This document shows, one piece after another, positions 33,113 to 41,381 of a stretch of DNA of 64,000 nucleotides. Each line of letters begins with the position of its first letter. Positions within the stretch are counted from its first letter, which is position 1. The notes under the pieces were generated by a model. The model did not search any database and was not told where the DNA came from. It saw nothing but the letters and a program-made list of their open reading frames with translations. Source of the stretch: Streptomyces griseoloalbus (GTDB taxonomy: Bacteria; Actinomycetota; Actinomycetes; Streptomycetales; Streptomycetaceae); the NCBI GenBank assembly GCA_014650015.1, contig BMUD01000015.1:1-64000 (forward strand), written 5' to 3'. Both the position numbers and the translations under genes were made by a program.

Positions 33113-34330
33113 CTACTTCCCCGCGTCGGCCGCCTTCACGAGCGCGTCCTTGGTGACGGCGCCCACGTAGACCTTGCCGTCCTCGGTGATCAAGGCGTTG
33201 ACCAGGCGGGTGCTGAACACCGTGCCGGTACCGAACTCGCCCTTGACCTGGTCGCCGAGTGAGCCGAGGAAGCCGCCGAGGTCACCGCCCGCCTCACCGG
33301 TGGGCAGGCCGCCCTCGCCGCCGGTGTCGAAGGTGGCGACGGAGTTCCAGCCCTCGCCGAGCATCTTCAGCCCGTCGAGGCCCTTGGCCAGGTCCTCCTG
33401 CGACTTCGGGGCGTTCTCCGGCTTCCCGGAGTGCTCCCGGCCGTGGTCGAGTTCGCCGTCCTCGGTCACCTCGGCGCCCTTGGGCGGGGTGAAGTCGAAG
33501 GTCGACGCGGCCGGCCGGTCGAAGCTCACCTTGGTGAAGCCGACGTCCACGACGGCGGCACCGCCGCTCGCCGGGGTGAGCGTGAACTTCAGCGGCATAC
33601 CCGTCTTGTGGTCGACCGCGATGCTGATCGCGCCGACCGTGGAACCGGACTGCCTGGGCTTGACGACCAGCTTGTACGCGTCCCGGCCGGCCACCCGCGC
33701 GGTGCCGTCGACGGTCACAGACGTGGTGTCGTCGACCGCCTTCAGCGCCTCCTCGGCGAAGTCCTCCGGGGTGGCCGGGGGCTGCTGCTCCCGGTCAGCG
33801 GCGGACTCGTCGACCGTGCCGTGGTAGACCGCGTTGGACGCGCTGTCGTACCCCCAGACGTCCTTGCCGTTGTGGATCAGGCTGTACTCGGCGGCGTTCT
33901 CCAGGAGCGACAGCTTCTGCCGGTCCGGGCCGTCGGTCGCGACGCGCAGGGTGTGCGTGCCGGAGGCCAGTTCGGTGAGCTTGGCGGACGGGTCGGCCGA
34001 GGAGCCGCCCTCGCCCGGCTCCGTCGCGCCGGAGGCGAGACTGCTCTCCAGCCCGCCGAGGTCCGGCAGACCGAGGTCCGTGGTGATCTTCACGGTGCCG
34101 GACAGCCGCTCGACGTCCGACTGCGCGATCTTCTCTATCAGCTGTGCGGCGGTGATCTCCGGCAGGTCCGGGTCGCCGGAGTCTGCGATGGCGGGGACGA
34201 GCCCGATGGTCGCGGCCGCCACTCCCATCACCGTGACCGGGACGACGTACCGCGCGGCCCTGCGCCGCCTCGAGCGCGGCTCGTCGACCTCACTTGCGGT
34301 CGTCATGTCGTCGGATTCGTACGGTGCCAT
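33113..34330 (-). CDS. LolA-like secreted or anchored lipoprotein-carrier-type protein
   Basis: The product has 405 residues from ATG at 34330, with GGAGG about 11 nt upstream; a longer frame starts at 34390 and ATG at 34306 is possible. A single membrane segment follows a basic stretch (RRRRAARYVVPVTVMGVAAA), then an Ala/Ser-rich extracytoplasmic domain of about 340 residues. It has the LolA/LppX-type fold pattern: beta strands such as GTVKITTDLGLPD, GTHTLRVATDGPD, KLSLLENAAEYSLIHNGKDV, and KLVVKPRQSGSTVGAISIAV, with DVGFTKVSFDRPAASTFDFT later. There is no cysteine for lipidation. It may bind a lipid and work with the downstream ABC exporter. Confidence 0.8.
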   Translation of the reverse strand: MAPYESDDMTTASEVDEPRSRRRRAARYVVPVTVMGVAAATIGLVPAIADSGDPDLPEITAAQLIEKIAQSDVERLSGTVKITTDLGLPDLGGLESSLASGATEPGEGGSSADPSAKLTELASGTHTLRVATDGPDRQKLSLLENAAEYSLIHNGKDVWGYDSASNAVYHGTVDESAADREQQPPATPEDFAEEALKAVDDTTSVTVDGTARVAGRDAYKLVVKPRQSGSTVGAISIAVDHKTGMPLKFTLTPASGGAAVVDVGFTKVSFDRPAASTFDFTPPKGAEVTEDGELDHGREHSGKPENAPKSQEDLAKGLDGLKMLGEGWNSVATFDTGGEGGLPTGEAGGDLGGFLGSLGDQVKGEFGTGTVFSTRLVNALITEDGKVYVGAVTKDALVKAADAGK

Positions 34331-34533
34331 GTGTGCCCTACCTCCGTTGTCGGCGGCGGCTTCCGTCTCGTGTCCTCGCACCAGTCTCACCCCGAGCCGC
34401 CATTCTCACCCGAACCGGGGAGAAGTGGTGTTGTCCGTCGTGGTCCATCTGACCAAATCCGGCAGGCGGATACGTCAGACCCCGGACGCAACTCCATGTA
34501 CTGCTGGGGTATGACACGGGGGGTGGTTTTCTC

Positions 34534-34555
34534 CCCCGACCAGTAGGGGTCGGGG
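34534..34555 (-). terminator. Hairpin terminator after the polyprenyl synthase gene
   Basis: CCCCGACC (34534-34541) pairs with GGTCGGGG (34548-34555) around a 6-nt loop, 25 nt after the end of the - strand gene at 34580. The remaining 34331-34579 gap should also hold the LolA-like gene's promoter, which I could not identify. Confidence 0.5.
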
Positions 34556-34579
34556 AGGAGTTCGGGGGGGACGGCCTGG

Positions 34580-35590
34580 TCAGCCCGCGCGGTGCACGAC
34601 CGCGTCGCACAGGTGCACGAGCGCCACCTTGGCGTCGCACTCCCGCAGCGGGGCCAGCACCGCCCGCGCCTCCTCGGCGTACCGCACGGTGTCCCGGCGG
34701 GCCTGCTCCAGCGCGGGGTGGGCGCGCAGCAGCCGCAGCGCCTCGGCGTGCCGGCCGTCGTCGCTGAGGTCGGAGTCCAGCAGCTCGCACAGGGCGATGT
34801 CGTCGGCCCGCCCCAGCCGCGCCGCCCGTTCCCGCAGCCGCAGCACGGGCAGCGTGGCGATGCCCTCGCGCAGGTCCGTGCCGGGGGTCTTGCCGGACTC
34901 GTGGGAGTCGGAGGCGATGTCCAGGACGTCGTCGGCGAGCTGGAAGGCGACGCCGAGCCGCTCGCCGTACTGGGTCAGCACGTCCACCACCGTGTCGTCG
35001 GCGCCGGACATCATCGCGCCGAAGCGGCAGGCGACCGCGACCAGCGAGCCGGTCTTCCCGCCGAGCACGTCCAGGTAGTGGTCGACCGGGTCCCGGCCGT
35101 CCTGCGGCCCCGCGGTCTCCAGGATCTGTCCGGTGACCAGCCGCTCGAACGCCTCGGCCTGCACCCGCACCGCCTCGGGACCGAGGTCGGCCAGGATGTG
35201 CGAGGCGCGGGCGAAGAGGAAGTCGCCGGTGAGGACCGCGACGGAGTTGCCCCAGCGGGCGTTCGCGCTGTCCACCCCGCGCCGCACCTCGGCCTCGTCC
35301 ATCACGTCGTCGTGGTACAGCGTGGCCAGGTGGGTCAGCTCCACGACGACGGCGGAGGGCACGACCCCGGGCGCGTAGGGGTCGCCGAACTGGGCGGAGA
35401 GCATCACGAGCAGCGGGCGGAACCGCTTGCCGCCGGCCCGCGCCAGGTGCTGGGCCGCGCCCGTGATGAAAGGCACCTCGCTCTTGGTCGCCTCGATCAG
35501 CCCTTCCTCGACAGCCGTCATACCGGCCTGGACATCGGCTAGCAGAGCCTGGTCCCGCACGCTCAGCCCGAACGGCCCGACGACGGTCAC
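34580..35590 (-). CDS. Polyprenyl diphosphate synthase
   Basis: The product has 336 residues from GTG at 35590, with AGGAG 7 nt upstream. The first aspartate-rich motif is DDVMDE at 94-99 and the second DDVLD at 220-224. GKRFRPLLVMLSAQFGD and GGKTGSLVAVACRFGAM are also typical of long-chain trans-prenyl synthases. It condenses isopentenyl diphosphate onto an allylic primer. The chain length cannot be read with confidence from the residues before the first motif. In Actinobacteria such a gene near the nuo locus usually supplies the menaquinone side chain, which is inference here. It has a terminator of its own and seems monocistronic. Confidence 0.9.
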   Translation of the reverse strand: MTVVGPFGLSVRDQALLADVQAGMTAVEEGLIEATKSEVPFITGAAQHLARAGGKRFRPLLVMLSAQFGDPYAPGVVPSAVVVELTHLATLYHDDVMDEAEVRRGVDSANARWGNSVAVLTGDFLFARASHILADLGPEAVRVQAEAFERLVTGQILETAGPQDGRDPVDHYLDVLGGKTGSLVAVACRFGAMMSGADDTVVDVLTQYGERLGVAFQLADDVLDIASDSHESGKTPGTDLREGIATLPVLRLRERAARLGRADDIALCELLDSDLSDDGRHAEALRLLRAHPALEQARRDTVRYAEEARAVLAPLRECDAKVALVHLCDAVVHRAG

Positions 35591-36149
35591 GAGGGGTCTC
35601 CTGTCTGCTGGTGTCTTACTGGCGATTACACGGTTTGTCGATAGGTCGCTGCCATCACTCAAGTCAGCGTATCCGGTCACGTTTCGATCACCGCCAGCGC
35701 CCAGGGTCACGAGCCGGGCGATACGGGATCAGGAGCGGAGTGTTTTTGATCGGTTGATAACAACAGACATTCTTCGAATTTCCCGGACGTAGCAATCCAC
35801 TCCTCGACCCGCTCATCGATCCGCCATCCGAGCCTCTCCTCGGCACGCGAACCATCCTGCCCGGCCCGCTGCCCGATTTGCCGCAATTACCAAGCGAAAT
35901 CCGCTTGGTGAGAAATGCTCTCGCGGCCCGTGATCAGTGAAGTGAGTCACGCGCGTCCCGCCCCACCCGCGACTCACCGGCCCGCGCGTCTCCCCTTTGC
36001 CGGGCGCCGAGTTGACCCTTGGCGCCAGCAAAGGATCAAGCACCCCAAAACCCCCACTACAAGATCAAACGGCCTGATGTGTGACGCCCGCACTTGTTCC
36101 GGACATGTGCTCTCGCATACGTTCCCGGCCTGCCGGGTGGACGCCCAGT
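35591..36149. other. Long intergenic region upstream of the riboswitch
   Basis: I see no gene in these 559 bases. The part from about 35640 to 35800 is AT-rich for this genome (CTTCGAATTTCCC, TTTTTGATCGGTTGATAACA) and should hold promoters for both the polyprenyl synthase on the - strand and the riboswitch RNA on the + strand. No clear consensus could be assigned. Confidence 0.6.
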
Positions 36150-36325
36150 CCTGCCGCCACCCGCACCACATCCAACGACGAACTCACGCACGGCAGGAGC
36201 GGGGGACCCAGGCAAGTCGCCGGGCCGGACATCGCACCGGAACGGCTCGGGGTGAAGCCATGCCCGCAGGGGCACGGCCGGGCACTCTCCCGCCCGAACC
36301 CGACAGCTCACCTCGCAGGCGTAGG
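36150..36325 (+). promoter_or_regulatory. c-di-AMP (ydaO/yuaA) riboswitch
   Basis: The leader has conserved ydaO landmarks. CTGCCG at 36151 can pair with CGGCAG at 36191, followed by GAGCGGGGGACCCAGGCA (36197-36214). Then come CGGCTCGGGGTGAAGCC (36243-36259) and the diagnostic end CCCGAACCCGACAGCTCACC (about 36292-36311), then CTCGCAGGCG. The ATG of the SLT protein follows 15-20 nt later. Streptomyces ydaO elements precede cell-wall hydrolases and switch them off when c-di-AMP is high. The boundaries are approximate. Confidence 0.88.
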
Positions 36326-36339
36326 AGAGGAACCCAGAC

Positions 36340-36822
36340 ATGCCCGCACACGGTCAGCACCGCCGCTTCGGCAGCCGCCGCCTCGTCCGCTCCCTCGCCG
36401 TCGCCGGTACCGGCGTCGCCGTGGTCGCCCTTCCGCTGTTCGGCGCCACCAGCGCCTCCGCGGCGCCCGCGACGGCCACCACGACGGCCACCACGACGTA
36501 CCCGGACAACCTCGACGGCTGGATCCGCGAGTCGCTCTCCGTCATGGCGCAGCACGGCATCCCGGGCAGCTACGAGAGCATCCACCGCAACATCATGCGC
36601 GAGTCCTCCGGCAACCCGGCCGCCATCAACCTGTGGGACTCCAACGCCGCCGCCGGCACCCCGTCGAAGGGCCTGCTGCAGGTCATCGACCCGACCTTCC
36701 AGGCGTACCACGTGCCCGGCACCCCCTTCGACCCGTACGACCCGGTCGCGAACATCACGGCGGCCTGCAACTACGCCGCCGACCGCTACGGCTCGATCGA
36801 CAACGTCTTCGGCGCCTACTGA
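36340..36822 (+). CDS. Secreted transglycosylase-like (SLT domain) cell-wall hydrolase
   Basis: The product has 160 residues from ATG at 36340, with AGGAGAGGAA upstream at the end of the riboswitch. A signal peptide is clear: basic RRFGSRRLVRS, hydrophobic LAVAGTGVAVVALPLFGA, and a cleavage site at about 40-42 (TSASAA). The mature SLT domain has the catalytic Glu88 in IMRESSGNPAAINLWDSNAA, then SKGLLQVIDPTFQAYHVPGT and ITAACNYAADRYGS. The lytic fold is minimal, as in resuscitation-related and spore-germination hydrolases. It cleaves peptidoglycan glycan strands. The c-di-AMP riboswitch in front links its expression to cell-wall state or germination. It converges on the HAD gene with 21 nt between. 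Confidence 0.93.
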   Translation: MPAHGQHRRFGSRRLVRSLAVAGTGVAVVALPLFGATSASAAPATATTTATTTYPDNLDGWIRESLSVMAQHGIPGSYESIHRNIMRESSGNPAAINLWDSNAAAGTPSKGLLQVIDPTFQAYHVPGTPFDPYDPVANITAACNYAADRYGSIDNVFGAY

Positions 36823-36843
36823 GGCGCGTACTCAGGCGCCCAC

Positions 36844-37740
36844 TCAGCCATGGCCCGGGACGTGTCCTGAGGCGTGTCCCGCGGCGTGTACAGCCGCGTC
36901 CCGGGACACGCGCTGACGGCCGAGCCCGGCCGGCCCACCGAACAGTCGCTCGAGGACGACGGCCACGCCGTCGTCCTCGTTCGACGTGGTGACCTCGTCG
37001 GCCACCGCCTTCAGCTCGGGATGGGCGTTGGCCATGGCGACGCCACGGGCCGCCCAGTCGAACATGGGGATGTCGTTCGGCATGTCCCCGAAGGCGAGGG
37101 CGCGCTCCGGGCTCAGCCCCAGGTGTTCGGCGGCCAGCGCCAGCCCGGTCGCCTTGGTGACCCCGCACGGCTGGAGCTCCACCGTTCCCGGCCCCGACAT
37201 GGTCACCGTGGCCAGCGAACCGACCACCGACCGCGCCGCGGCCGCCAACGCGTCGTCGCTCAGGTGCGCATGGCGCAGCAGCACCTTGCTGATCGGCCGG
37301 TCCCACAGGTCGGCGCGCCGTTCGACCCGTACGGCGGGCAGGGTCGGATGCGGCATCAGATAGCCGGGCTCGATCAGCGTCAGCCCGTCGACCCCGTCCT
37401 GGTCGACTGCGGCGTACACCTCCCCCACCTCGGCCTCGATCTTGCCGAGCGCGGTCTCCGCCAGTTCCCGGTCCAGCGTGACGGACCACAGCAGGCGGTC
37501 CGCGCCGGCGTCGTACACCTGCGCGCCCTGTCCGCACACCGCGAGCCCCGTGCTGCCGAGGTCGTCGAGGAGCGGCCGCACTCTGGGGGCCGGGCGCCCC
37601 GTCACCACGAGGTGCTCGGCACCGGCCTGCGCCACCCGCATGAGGGCGGCGAGGGACCGGTCGGAGAGGGTGTCGTCGCCGCGCAGCAGCGTCCCGTCCA
37701 GGTCGGTGGCGATGAGTGAATATGCGGTGGGTGCGGCCAT
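36844..37740 (-). CDS. Cof-type HAD hydrolase
   Basis: The product has 298 residues from ATG at 37740. Motif I is ATDLDGTLL (Asp13 nucleophile, Asp15 acid), motif II the Thr in LVVTGRPAPRV, motif III the lysine in RPISKVLLRH, and motif IV FGDMPNDIPMFDWA. A C2-type cap domain lies between motifs II and III. Cof-type enzymes dephosphorylate sugar phosphates, flavins or other small phosphates; the substrate cannot be told. Its last 28 residues (after RLFGGPAGLG) are low-complexity and vary. The gene is divergent from the acetyltransferase-like gene of the polysaccharide locus, so it is the outer border of that locus. Confidence 0.92.
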   Translation of the reverse strand: MAAPTAYSLIATDLDGTLLRGDDTLSDRSLAALMRVAQAGAEHLVVTGRPAPRVRPLLDDLGSTGLAVCGQGAQVYDAGADRLLWSVTLDRELAETALGKIEAEVGEVYAAVDQDGVDGLTLIEPGYLMPHPTLPAVRVERRADLWDRPISKVLLRHAHLSDDALAAAARSVVGSLATVTMSGPGTVELQPCGVTKATGLALAAEHLGLSPERALAFGDMPNDIPMFDWAARGVAMANAHPELKAVADEVTTSNEDDGVAVVLERLFGGPAGLGRQRVSRDAAVHAAGHASGHVPGHG

Positions 37741-37969
37741 GATCAGAGAATACGGACAACACGACGGTCCGCTTCACCTTGTCCGGAACCGCTTGCGCGA
37801 CCGCGTTCGTCACGCTAGAGAAGCGTTCCGCCATCGCCGGGTACGGACCGGTTGAGGAGGTTGAGGTCCTCTTTCCCCGTTTGGCAAGAACATGCTCCGC
37901 TATCTACCGTCCACCTGCTCCCGGGCGGTACCTTCCAAGGGTCCAGGGGGGACTTGATCGGGGGGTCAG

Positions 37970-39055
37970 GTGAGCAGTGGACGCATGCGCGTGCTGAGGC
38001 CCGAGGAGCTCGGCGAGGGGGAACGGGAGCGCTGGCGGGAACTGCGCGCCGCGACGGACGCACCGCGCAGCCCCTTCATGGAACCGGAGTTCACCACCGC
38101 CGTGGGTCGGGTGCGGCCCCGGGCCCGGGTCGCGGTGCTGTACGAGGGAGCGGAACCGGCGGGCTTCCTGCCCTACGAGCGGGGCGTGCTGGGGCAGGGC
38201 CGGGCGATCGGATTCGGGGTGTCCGACTGCCAGGGCGCGGTCCTGGGCCCCGGCCACGCCCTGGAGACCGGTGAACTGCTGCGGGCCTGCTCGGTGTCGA
38301 GCTTCGCCTTCGACAACCTGGAGGCCGGCCAGGGGCTGTTCGTGCCGTACGCGGCCGAGGAACACGCCACCTATGTCATCGACGTGGAGAAGGGCTACGA
38401 GACCTACGAGTCCGTGCTGCGCACCCAGTCGCCGAAGTTCCTGAAGACCACGCTGGCCAAGGAGCGCAGGCTGGGCCGTCAGGCGGGGCCCGTGCGGTTC
38501 GTCTTCGACGAACGCGACCCGGCCGCGCTGCGCGCGCTCATGGAGTGGAAGTCGGCCCAGTACCGCAGGACCGGGCGCCGGGACCGGTTCGCGCAGGAGT
38601 GGATCACCCGGCTCGTGGGCCGGCTCGCCGAGACCCGGGCGCCTCAGTGCACGGGCACGCTGTCGGTGCTGTACGCCGGCGACCGTCCCGTCGCCGCGCA
38701 CTTCGGCCTGCGTTCGGCCTCCGTCCTGGCCTGCTGGTTCCCGGCGTACGACCCGGAGTTCGCGAAGTTCTCGCCCGGTCTCGTGCTGCATCTGCGGATG
38801 GCCGAGGCGGCGGCGGCCGAGGGCATCGGCCTGCTCGACATGGGGCGTGGGCCCGCCGAGTACAAGGACTCGCTGAAGACCGGCGAACTCGCCGTCCACG
38901 AAGGGGCGGCGACCCGTCCGGGCGTGGGCGCCGCGCTGCACTGGCTGAGCCGCGAGCCCGCGCGCCGCGCGCACGGCTTCGTCCGCGCCCGTCCGCGCCT
39001 CGCGTCGCTGGCGTCGCGCACGTTGAAGGGCGCGGCTCGGCTGCGCCGGTCCTGA
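37970..39055 (+). CDS. GNAT-like (BioF2/FemAB-type) acyltransferase of the polysaccharide locus
   Basis: The product has 361 residues from GTG at 37970; ATG at 37985 is an alternative. It has two GNAT lobes of the FemAB/Acetyltransf_6 kind. The N-lobe includes ALYEGAEPAG-like VLYEGAEPAGFLPYERGVLG and DCQGAVLGPG; the C-lobe has TLSVLYAGDRPVAAHFGLRS, WFPAYDPEFAKFSPGLVLHL and GIGLLDMGRGPAEYKDSLKT. Proteins of this type add acyl or aminoacyl groups to polysaccharide precursors or peptidoglycan. It heads a three-gene operon with a GT2 glycosyltransferase and a deacetylase. The 229-nt gap upstream holds divergent promoters that I could not resolve. Confidence 0.88.
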   Translation: MSSGRMRVLRPEELGEGERERWRELRAATDAPRSPFMEPEFTTAVGRVRPRARVAVLYEGAEPAGFLPYERGVLGQGRAIGFGVSDCQGAVLGPGHALETGELLRACSVSSFAFDNLEAGQGLFVPYAAEEHATYVIDVEKGYETYESVLRTQSPKFLKTTLAKERRLGRQAGPVRFVFDERDPAALRALMEWKSAQYRRTGRRDRFAQEWITRLVGRLAETRAPQCTGTLSVLYAGDRPVAAHFGLRSASVLACWFPAYDPEFAKFSPGLVLHLRMAEAAAAEGIGLLDMGRGPAEYKDSLKTGELAVHEGAATRPGVGAALHWLSREPARRAHGFVRARPRLASLASRTLKGAARLRRS

Positions 39056-39074
39056 GGAGGGGGAGGAAGGACGT

Positions 39075-40574
39075 ATGTCCGGCAGAACACGAGCGGGTGC
39101 GCGTGCGCGTGTGTCGCGTACGCAGGAGGAGATACGGCGGTTCCTGGCCATCGGCGCGGTGCAGGTGGCCGAACTCGACCTGGCCGGTGACGAGGCCGCG
39201 CCGAGACCCGGGCCGGGAAGCCCGCCGGTGACGCACGGCGAGGTGTTCCTACTGGTCAGGCGGGCAGGTCGACCGGTGGGCACGCTGCTGGCGCGGGTGC
39301 CGGAGGGAGCGGACCCGAGGTCCGCCCTCCTGCAGGCGGCACGGGAAGCGGGGGTGGCGGGGGCACAGGAGACGGACGCGACGAGGGCACAGGAGACGGA
39401 CGCGACGAGGGCGCAGGAGACGGACGCCGGAACCGCACCGGAGACAGACACCGCGCGGGCGCGGGAAGCGGACGCCGGGATCGCGCGGGGCGCTGCCGGA
39501 GCGGGGCAGGGGGGCGTCACCGGGGGTGCGCGGGGAGTGTCCGGTGCGGTGGCCGCGGCGGGTGCCGGTGCGCCGCCGTTCACGTCGGTCGTCGTGGCCA
39601 CCCGAGAGCGGGCCGGGCAGCTGGCCCGGGCGCTGGAGTCGCTTCTCGCGCAGGAGCACCCGCACTTCGAGGTGGTCGTCGTCGACAACGCGCCCGTGAC
39701 CGGCGAGACGCGCGAGCTGGTGGAGCGGAAGTACGGCGAGCGGGTGCGGTACGTGTGCGAGCCGGTACCCGGACTCGCGATCGCGCACAACAGGGGGCTG
39801 GCCGAGGCCCGGGGCGAGGTGATCGCGTTCACCGACGACGACGTGGTCGCCGATCCCCGCTGGCTGGCCGAACTGACCACGCCCTTCGCCGCCGACCCCC
39901 GGCTCGGCTGCGCCACCGGCCTGATCCTGCCCGCCCGGCTGCGCACCCCGGCCCAGGTCCTGCTGGAGAGCCACGGCGGCTTCGCGAAGGGCTTCACGCC
40001 GACGACGTACGACCCCGGGGCCCCGCCCCGCGACGAACCGCTGTTCCCCTTCACCGCGGGCCGCTTCGGCTCCGGCGCGAACATGGCCTTCCGCACCGAG
40101 GTGCTGCGTGCCGTCGGCGGTTTCGACCCGGCCACCGGGGCCGGAACGCCCGCCCGGGGCGGTGACGACCTCTACGGCTTCGTGCGCGTCCTCGCCGACG
40201 GCCACCGGCTGCACTACACGCCGTACGCACTGGTGTGGCACCACCACCGGGAGACCTGGGCCGACCTGGAGACCCAGGCGTACGGCTACGGCGCCGGCCT
40301 CACCGCCTACCTCACCGCCATCCTGGTCAACCGCCCCGCGCTGCTGCCGGCGTTCCTCGCCCGGCTGCCGCGCGGCCTCGCCCGCGCCCGCGCGCTGACC
40401 GCCGTACGCGACACGGACGCCGGTGGCGGCGCACCGGGGGCGCACGACACCCGCACCCATCCCTGGCCGCGCCGGCTGTCGCGGCTGCAGCGCAGGGGGA
40501 TGGTGTACGGGCCGGTCGGTTATCTGCGGGCGCGGCGGGCGTCGGCGGACCTCGCGGGGAGGGGGACGGGATGA
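39075..40574 (+). CDS. GT2-family glycosyltransferase with an extra N-terminal domain
   Basis: The product has 499 residues from ATG at 39075, 19 nt after the previous gene with GGAGGGGGAGGAAGG in front. Residues 1-95 form an extra domain (TQEEIRRFLAIGAVQVAELD, EVFLLVRRAGRPVGTLLARV). Residues 96-165 are low-complexity, with three near-exact AQETDA repeats. The GT-A domain starts near 169 with TSVVVATRERAGQLARALES. It has the metal-binding DDD at 254-256 (VIAFTDDDVVADPRW) and a later GRFGSGANMAFRTEVLRAVG, then GDDLYGFVRVLADGHRLHYT. It transfers a sugar from a nucleotide donor. It overlaps the deacetylase gene by 4 nt. Confidence 0.9.
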   Translation: MSGRTRAGARARVSRTQEEIRRFLAIGAVQVAELDLAGDEAAPRPGPGSPPVTHGEVFLLVRRAGRPVGTLLARVPEGADPRSALLQAAREAGVAGAQETDATRAQETDATRAQETDAGTAPETDTARAREADAGIARGAAGAGQGGVTGGARGVSGAVAAAGAGAPPFTSVVVATRERAGQLARALESLLAQEHPHFEVVVVDNAPVTGETRELVERKYGERVRYVCEPVPGLAIAHNRGLAEARGEVIAFTDDDVVADPRWLAELTTPFAADPRLGCATGLILPARLRTPAQVLLESHGGFAKGFTPTTYDPGAPPRDEPLFPFTAGRFGSGANMAFRTEVLRAVGGFDPATGAGTPARGGDDLYGFVRVLADGHRLHYTPYALVWHHHRETWADLETQAYGYGAGLTAYLTAILVNRPALLPAFLARLPRGLARARALTAVRDTDAGGGAPGAHDTRTHPWPRRLSRLQRRGMVYGPVGYLRARRASADLAGRGTG

Positions 40575-41365
40575 ACCCGGCCATACCCGTGTTCCTCTAC
40601 CACGCCGTGATGGACGATCCGCCGGACTGGATCGCCGAGTTCACCGTCACGCCCCGGGACTTCGCGGCCCATCTCGACGCCGTCGTGGACAGCGGTCGCA
40701 CGCCCGTCACCATCAGCACCCTCGCCGATCATCTGGCCGGGCGAGCGCCCCTGCCGCCCCGGGCGGTGCTGCTCACCTTCGACGACGGCTTCGCCGATCT
40801 GCCCGGCCCCACCGCCGACGCCCTGGCCGAGCGCGGGCTGCCCGCCACCGCGTACCTCACCACCGGCGCCATCGCCCCGGGCGGCCGCAGTCTGCTGCCG
40901 CCCGCCCCGATGATGCCCCTGGACCGGACGGCCGAGCTGGAACGTTTTGGCATGGAGATCGGCAGCCATACGGTCACCCACGCCCAGCTCGACACCCTGA
41001 CCACCCGGCAGCTGCGCGCCGAACTGCTGGACTCCAAGGCGGCGCTGGAGGACACCCTCGGCCACCCCGTCCCCCATCTCGCCTATCCGCACGGCTACAA
41101 CAGCCCCCGGGTGCGCGCCATGGCCGCCCGGGCCGGCTACGAGACGGCGACCGCCGTGCGGCACGCGCTCAGCTCGGACCGGGACGAGCGCTACCGCATC
41201 GCCCGTCTGATCGTCCGCCGCAGCCACACCGTCGCCGACGTCTCCGCCTGGCTGGCGGGCGACGGTGCGCGGATCGCCCCGTACCGGGACGGCCCGAAGA
41301 CCGTCGCCTGGCGCTGGTACCGGCGCGGCCGGGCGACGCTGAACGGACCGGAGTTCGCGGGCTGA
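40571..41365 (+). CDS. Polysaccharide deacetylase (NodB fold)
   Basis: The product has 264 residues from ATG at 40571 (ATGA overlap). NodB motifs are all present: VFLYHAVMDD near the start, TFDDGF with Asp71-Asp72, the metal histidines His133 and His137 in EIGSHTVTHAQLD, and HLAYPHGYNSPRVRAMAARA. The enzyme removes acetyl groups from N-acetyl-hexosamine residues of a glycan. There is no signal peptide or membrane segment, so it may act in the cytoplasm or be exported by another path. As the last gene of the + operon it meets the - operon at a convergent junction only 16 nt away. No terminator was seen there. Confidence 0.92.
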   Translation: MNPAIPVFLYHAVMDDPPDWIAEFTVTPRDFAAHLDAVVDSGRTPVTISTLADHLAGRAPLPPRAVLLTFDDGFADLPGPTADALAERGLPATAYLTTGAIAPGGRSLLPPAPMMPLDRTAELERFGMEIGSHTVTHAQLDTLTTRQLRAELLDSKAALEDTLGHPVPHLAYPHGYNSPRVRAMAARAGYETATAVRHALSSDRDERYRIARLIVRRSHTVADVSAWLAGDGARIAPYRDGPKTVAWRWYRRGRATLNGPEFAG

Positions 41366-41381
41366 GGGGCGGCCGGGAGGG

